A stretch of 40,175 bases of DNA, from positions 1 to 40,175 of the forward strand of contig JAMBEQ010000261.1 in NCBI GenBank assembly GCA_024506175.1. The letters are read 5' to 3'. The translations under genes were made by a program, and so were the position numbers. Positions within the stretch are counted from its first letter, which is position 1, and each line of letters begins with the position of its first letter. Below are positions 35,939 to 40,175 of this stretch, one piece after another. Source of the DNA: Methylocystis sp. GTDB lineage: Bacteria > Pseudomonadota > Alphaproteobacteria > Rhizobiales > Beijerinckiaceae. The notes under the pieces are model-generated. The model saw only the letters and a program-made list of their open reading frames with translations, searched no databases and was not told the origin of the DNA.

Positions 35939-37368
35939 CGGGCGAGGATATTCTTGAACTGCCAGGGATCGCTCTCGTCGATGTCCTCAGGGAAGAGGCC
36001 GGGGCGGCCTTCGAGCGGGGTCCAATCGGTGTAATAGCCCTTCACCGGCCCGAGATAGGGCAGCTGCACCTCGAGGCAGCGCTTGTAGTCGACCTCGTCG
36101 GCCTCGACGATGCCGGCTTCAGGATTCTCCAGCGCCCAGACCATTCCAGCGAGCGCGGCGGAAGACACCTGCAGGCCCGTCGCGTTCTGATAAGGCGCGA
36201 GATCGCGCGTCTCCTCGATCGAGAGCTGCGAGCCGTACCAATAGGCGTTCTTGGCGTGGCCGAAAATCAGTACGCCGAGCTCGTCTATTCCGTCGACGAT
36301 CTCGTATTCATCGAGAATTTTCCAGCTCGGCTGCATCTTGCCGGCGGCACCGAAGATTTCATGCAGCGACAGCACCGCATCATTGGCCGGATGATAGGCA
36401 TAGTGGCAGGTTGGGCGGTAGACGGCGTTGCCCGCGCCGTCGCGCACGGTGAAATAATCGGCAATCGAGATCGACTCGTTGTGCGTAACCAGGAAGCCAA
36501 ATTGCGCCCCCAGCGTCGGGCACCAGCTGCGCACGCGGGTGTTGGCGCCGGGCGAGAGCAGATAGATCGCCGCGCCGCAGCCCGTGGAGTGAGTCCGGCC
36601 GATGTCCGGCAGCGACTTCTCATGCGTGCCCCAGCCCAGCTCGGCGGGCTGCATGCCCTCCGACACGAAGCCCTCGACCGACCAGGTGTTCACGAAGACG
36701 TTCATGGGCTTGGGGTCGCGCGCCCGCTGCGTGTCGCGCTCGGCGATATGGATGCCCTTGACGCCGAGCTTTTGCGCGAGCGTGCCCCATTCGGCGCGGG
36801 CCGCAGGCTCCTTGTCGAACACGCCCGTGTCCTTGGCGATGTCCACGAGCGCCTGCTTCACAAACCAGGACACCATGCCCGGATTGGCGCCGACGCAGGA
36901 GACGGCGGTTGAGCCGCCGGGATTCTTGCGGCGCTCCTCCAGCACGGTCTCGCGCAGCGCGTAATTGGTGCGGGCCTCATTGCCCATGTTCTTGTCGAAG
37001 TAAAAGCCAGGCCAGGGCTCGACGACCGTGTCGACGTAAAGCGCCTTCAGCTCCCGCGCGAGCTTCATAATCGCGAGCGAGGAGACGTCGACGGAAAGAT
37101 TGACGATAAAGCCCTGTCCGCCGCCCTTCGTCAGAAGGGGCGTGAGCACTTCGCGACAGTTTTCGGGAGTAAGCTTCTCTTTCAGAAAAGCGATGCCGCG
37201 CTCATCCAGCAGACGGCGATGCGTATCGACCGGGTCGATGACGGTGAAACGGCTCTTGTCGAAGGCGAAGTGCCGCTCGATCAGGGGCAAGACGCCGCGC
37301 CCGATGGAGCCGAAGCCGATCAGAACGATCGGACCGGTGATTTTACCATAGACGGGCCATACGGACAT
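35935..37368 (-). CDS. hss: Homospermidine synthase
   Basis: A 477-residue NAD-dependent enzyme that joins two putrescines (or spermidine and putrescine) to make sym-homospermidine, the main polyamine of many alphaproteobacteria. The Rossmann motif IVLIGFGSIGRGVLP is at about 14-28, then KEKLTPENCREVL, and the conserved central GCGAAIYLLSPGANTRVRSW. AAGGAGG lies 9 nt before the ATG at 37368. Length is normal. It shares overlapping stop codons with the small plus-strand gene. Confidence 0.96.
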   Translation of the reverse strand: MSVWPVYGKITGPIVLIGFGSIGRGVLPLIERHFAFDKSRFTVIDPVDTHRRLLDERGIAFLKEKLTPENCREVLTPLLTKGGGQGFIVNLSVDVSSLAIMKLARELKALYVDTVVEPWPGFYFDKNMGNEARTNYALRETVLEERRKNPGGSTAVSCVGANPGMVSWFVKQALVDIAKDTGVFDKEPAARAEWGTLAQKLGVKGIHIAERDTQRARDPKPMNVFVNTWSVEGFVSEGMQPAELGWGTHEKSLPDIGRTHSTGCGAAIYLLSPGANTRVRSWCPTLGAQFGFLVTHNESISIADYFTVRDGAGNAVYRPTCHYAYHPANDAVLSLHEIFGAAGKMQPSWKILDEYEIVDGIDELGVLIFGHAKNAYWYGSQLSIEETRDLAPYQNATGLQVSSAALAGMVWALENPEAGIVEADEVDYKRCLEVQLPYLGPVKGYYTDWTPLEGRPGLFPEDIDESDPWQFKNILAR

Positions 37369-37511
37369 TTGCTCATGCCTCCTTAAGGGTTGGGAATGGT
37401 GCGCCGCGATAAAGCAGGCGCAGGCGTCTTAATCAAGTATGGGCGACAATTTCTCGCGGCCCCGCCCTTGACCAGCTTTAACGGGACGCCAAAATCTTTC
37501 TTGAGCGTTGG

Positions 37512-38477
37512 ATGGAAGCAAGTATGGACAGGCCTGCGCGCCAAGGCGCGTCTGATGGCGCGACGGCGACCGCCGAGCCGCAAAAGGCCCGGCCCGTGAA
37601 GCTGCTCGCGACCGACACGGTCGAGGACGCCGCCGTCTGCGTCTTTTCCTCAGCGCTCGACCATTTCGAGGCCAATCTGCCGGTCTTTCTGGCAGAGGCG
37701 CAGCCCGAAAGCGTCCACCAGATGCGCGTCGCCCTGCGGCGATTGCGCGCGGCGATGGGCACGTTCCGCGGAGCGATATCCGGGCCAAACCTGACCGCTG
37801 CGCGAGACAGCGGCAGGGCGCTTGCCTCGGTTCTGGGACAGGCGCGCAATTGGGACGTTTTTATCGACATGCTTTCGGAAGGCCCCGGCGCGCCGCTTCA
37901 TGGCGATCCGAGCTACGAGGCGCTTCTCGAAGCGGTCGAAACGCGCCGCGCCAAGGCTTATGGCGCCGCGCGCACCGCCCTCGACGGCCCGGAAGCGCGG
38001 GCCTTTCTCGCCGATTTCCGCGAGACGATCGCCCAACGCGATTGGACCGCGCGGCCGGAGGCGCACGAGGAGGGTTCGGCGAAAGATTTCGCGCAAGCCG
38101 CGCTGACAAAATTACGCAAGCGCGTGTTGAAGAAGGCCAAGGATCTCGCCGATCTTTCGCCTCCCGAACGCCATGAGGTTCGCATCGCCTTGAAGAAAGC
38201 GCGTTACAACACGGAATTCTTCGACAGCCTGTTTCCGAATGCGGATGACGCCGCGGAATTCACCTCGGCGCTCGCCAAGCTGCAAGACGGGCTCGGCGGC
38301 TTCAACGACATGGAGACGGCCAACGCGCTCCTCGACGAGATCGACGCCGAGGGCGGCGCGGTCCTGCGCGCCTCGGGCTTCGTGCGGGGCTGGTTCGCTC
38401 ACGCGGCGCAGGCCGGCGCCGCGCATGCGAAGAAGAGCGAGAAGCGGCTGAAAAGGCTGGAGCCTTTTTGGGAGTGA
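37512..38477 (+). CDS. CHAD domain protein
   Basis: A 321-residue helical protein. The CHAD signature is present twice: VHQMRVALRRLRAAMGTFRG near residue 68 and RHEVRIALKKARYNTEFFDS near residue 218, each with the conserved His and basic residues. CHAD domains bind inorganic polyphosphate; the protein lacks the CYTH triphosphatase domain, so it may only bind polyphosphate and localise to granules. ATG 37512 is used; ATG 37524 has a comparable GGAAG sequence. It is divergent from hss. Confidence 0.9.
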   Translation: MEASMDRPARQGASDGATATAEPQKARPVKLLATDTVEDAAVCVFSSALDHFEANLPVFLAEAQPESVHQMRVALRRLRAAMGTFRGAISGPNLTAARDSGRALASVLGQARNWDVFIDMLSEGPGAPLHGDPSYEALLEAVETRRAKAYGAARTALDGPEARAFLADFRETIAQRDWTARPEAHEEGSAKDFAQAALTKLRKRVLKKAKDLADLSPPERHEVRIALKKARYNTEFFDSLFPNADDAAEFTSALAKLQDGLGGFNDMETANALLDEIDAEGGAVLRASGFVRGWFAHAAQAGAAHAKKSEKRLKRLEPFWE

Positions 38478-38480
38478 GTC

Positions 38481-38723
38481 TTAGATTAGTTCAATGAGGT
38501 TCTCCCCGCGCTCCAAGGCTTGAATGATCTGTGGGAGCATTTGTTCGAACCGCGCGAGCAACTCACGCTTGCGTGTATTTCGCAGTCTGACCCAGACAAT
38601 TGGCGGCTCAAGGCGATATGGGATGTCGCGTTACAAACAGGCGCGGCGGTCGTTTCGAAAACCGGCGGTAGTTAGCCAGCACGCCAGCGCCGGGGGCAGC
38701 TGCGCATCGACCAGAAACCGCAT
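38481..38723 (-). pseudogene. DUF5615 (PIN-like) toxin, internally deleted
   Basis: Codons 1-21 give MRFLVDAQLPPALACWL, the family N-terminus. Codons 22-31 then diverge and reach a TAA. In the same frame after the stop, residues PPIVWVRLRNTRKRELL and QIIQALERGENLIEL give the family's C-terminal half. The 81-codon span is short compared with about 115 residues for intact members, and the missing middle carries the VTKDxDF-type catalytic acid region. So a deletion removed about 40 codons and left a stop. The ATG overlaps the antitoxin's stop (TGATG), the normal coupling in this toxin-antitoxin type. Confidence 0.75.
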
Positions 38724-38933
38724 CACGCGACCCTTAAAACCGGATGATCGCTCTGTCGCGCCGCGAATTCCAGCACGGCGCTAATGTCTCCATCCTCGAG
38801 CGCCGGATAATCCTCCAGAATCTCCTCTCGGGTTGCACCTGCAGCGAGGAGGTCAAGAATATCCTTGACCCGGATGCGCAGGGCTCGAATGCAAGGGCGG
38901 TGGATCGACAGTGATCCTGCTGATTTCACTCAC
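38723..38933 (-). pseudogene. DUF433 antitoxin, frameshifted near its N-terminus
   Basis: Starting at GTG 38933 the frame reads MSEISRITVDP, the usual DUF433 N-terminus. The rest of the domain, PCIRALRIRVKDILDLL, AAGATREEILEDYPALEDGD and ISAVLEFAARQSDHPVL, is in a different frame that opens at GTG 38929 directly after a stop. A small deletion at the GATCCACCG point removed the glycine-rich segment between them. The body is intact, so the GTG-38929 product may still fold. It overlaps the deleted toxin gene. Confidence 0.7.
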
Positions 38934-38979
38934 GTTCTTGCATCCCTAGGCTTCTGTAAGGTTAGCGCCTCTTGCCCGC

Positions 38980-40175
38980 TTACCCCGAAACCGCAACATT
39001 CCCGTCGATCCGTCCCAGCACGCCATTCGGCAAACGCGGCCCGGCGCCAAGATAGCGGTTGCGGTCGCGCACCATCTTGGTCACCGCCGAGAAATCGAGC
39101 TTGCCCGAGCCCAAGAGCGGCAGATGCTCGACGACGATGACCTCCGCCGGCACAGCCAAATCCGAGGCCCCCTTGGATTTGGCGTAGGCCGTGAAATCCG
39201 CGCGTGTCGCGTCCTTCTGCTGGGTGACGAGCACGATGCGCTCGCCCTTGCGCGCGTCGACCTCGGTGGCGGCGGCCGATAGCGCCGTTGGCCATAGCTC
39301 GGCGGCGAGCTGCTCAATTGCCGCGAGCGACACCATCTCGCCGCCGATCTTGGCGAAGCGCTTGGCGCGGCCCTTGATCGTCACGAAGCCTTGCGCGTCG
39401 ATCGTCACAATGTCGCCCGTGTCGTGCCAGCCGCCCTCCGGCGGCTGCAGCACGCCCGGCTTGTCGGCCTTGAGATAGCCCATCATCACATTGGGGCCGC
39501 GCACCAGCAGCCGGCCGCCTTCCTCGACGCCCGGCACGCGCTCGAGCCGCACCTCGACGCCCGGCATGATGCGGCCCACCGTGCCGAATTTATTGAACAT
39601 GGGCGTATTGAGGGCCAGCACTGGCGCCGTCTCGGTGACGCCATAGCCCTCGAGAATGCGGATGCCAAACTTCTCGCACCAAGTGTCGCGCGTCGACTGC
39701 TTCACCGGCTCGGCGCCCGCGACGACATAGCGGATCGAGCGGAAATCATAGGCGTGGGCGCTCCGCGCATAGCCCGCAAGAAACGTATCCGTGCCGAAGA
39801 AGATCGTGGCGTTCGTGCCGTAGATCATCTCAGGCACGATGCGGTAATGCAGCGGGGAGGGGTAAAAATAGACCGGGACGCCGGAGATGAGCGGCAGCAT
39901 GAAGCCGATCGTCAGCCCGAAGCAGTGGAACACCGGCAGGACGTTGAACACCTTGTCCTGGCGGCCGAAGTCGATGCGCGCCGCGGCCTGGGCGGCGTTG
40001 GCGAGCATGTTGGCGTGCGAGAGCGCGACGCCCTTGGGCGCGCCCTCAGAGCCCGAGGTGAAGAGCACGGCGGCCATGTCGTCGCTCTTGCGCGCGACGA
40101 CGGGCTTCTTGAAGCGCAGAGAGGCTTTCAGCTTGTCGAAGGAGGAAACGTTCGCGCGCAGGTCTTCGAGATAGA
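38980..40175 (-). CDS. AMP-dependent acyl-CoA/acyl-ACP synthetase, C-terminal part
   Basis: The frame is open to the window edge, giving at least 398 residues of the protein. The adenylate-forming signature LFTSGSEGAPKGVALSHAN is present, then ILEGYGVTETAPVLALN, the adenosine-ring Asp region GWHDTGDIVTIDAQG, and the C-terminal GKLDFSAVTKMVRD with the catalytic Lys. It resembles Aas-type acyl-ACP synthetases, which often carry an N-terminal lysophospholipid acyltransferase domain; that part, if present, lies beyond 40175. It activates fatty acids with ATP for phospholipid repair or acyl transfer. Confidence 0.85.
   Translation of the reverse strand, partial: YLEDLRANVSSFDKLKASLRFKKPVVARKSDDMAAVLFTSGSEGAPKGVALSHANMLANAAQAAARIDFGRQDKVFNVLPVFHCFGLTIGFMLPLISGVPVYFYPSPLHYRIVPEMIYGTNATIFFGTDTFLAGYARSAHAYDFRSIRYVVAGAEPVKQSTRDTWCEKFGIRILEGYGVTETAPVLALNTPMFNKFGTVGRIMPGVEVRLERVPGVEEGGRLLVRGPNVMMGYLKADKPGVLQPPEGGWHDTGDIVTIDAQGFVTIKGRAKRFAKIGGEMVSLAAIEQLAAELWPTALSAAATEVDARKGERIVLVTQQKDATRADFTAYAKSKGASDLAVPAEVIVVEHLPLLGSGKLDFSAVTKMVRDRNRYLGAGPRLPNGVLGRIDGNVAVSG

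Noticed and set aside
38524-38784. Plus-strand 86-codon frame over the toxin-antitoxin remnant
   Set aside because: It is antisense to recognisable DUF5615 and DUF433 sequence.

Overview
The window looks like chromosomal DNA from a GC-rich alphaproteobacterium, most likely Hyphomicrobiales and plausibly a methylotroph or type II methanotroph of the Methylocystis/Methylosinus kind. The evidence is a CcrM-type GANTC methyltransferase, a MucR/Ros regulator, a FYDLN-acid protein, an alphaproteobacterial Suv3-like helicase, homospermidine synthase, and two signature enzymes of the ethylmalonyl-CoA (EMC) pathway. No methane or methanol oxidation gene is present, so the genus is an inference.

Layout: 0.1-1.3 kb holds a truncated cytochrome P450 with a divergent TetR regulator and a palindromic operator between them. 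1.3-7 kb carries trpB and the EMC pair, ecm on the minus strand and ccr on the plus strand, with a DUF2267 gene between. 7.1-13.6 kb is a minus-strand run of envelope genes: L,D-transpeptidase, Glf-like flavoprotein, GtrA, a GT-C-like membrane protein, a Tat-exported unknown and an HGSNAT-type acyltransferase. 13.7-17.3 kb holds mepA, msrA with a small membrane protein, and an M23 peptidase. 17.3-20.3 kb holds a GreA-like factor, an acryloyl-CoA reductase homologue, mucR, the FYDLN gene and tRNA-Gly(UCC). 20.3-27 kb holds a frameshifted dgkA, tex and a Suv3-like helicase. 27.1-32.2 kb holds manC, trpF, an oxalate/formate-type transporter and uppP. 32.3-35.7 kb is a DNA-maintenance cluster (ccrM, rnhB and a radical SAM gene). 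35.7-40.2 kb holds a small conserved protein, homospermidine synthase, a CHAD protein, a decayed DUF433/DUF5615 toxin-antitoxin pair and the C-terminal part of an acyl-CoA/acyl-ACP synthetase running off the window.

The most interesting locus is 34.3-35.7 kb. The uncharacterised PA0069-family radical SAM protein, distantly related to spore photoproduct lyase, ends in QLSLF, which matches the beta-sliding-clamp-binding consensus. Its upstream region contains GAAC-N7-GAAC, the alphaproteobacterial LexA box. rnhB and ccrM lie directly downstream on the same strand. Together this suggests an SOS-induced, replisome-tethered DNA-repair enzyme, which is inference from sequence.

Other points are an OFA transporter that appears to carry its small subunit as a C-terminal fusion, a membrane acyltransferase with a twin CX3C tail, several broken genes (P450, dgkA, toxin, antitoxin), and clusters of palindromes ahead of mucR and the acryloyl-CoA reductase homologue. 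No CRISPR array, rRNA or intact insertion sequence was seen.
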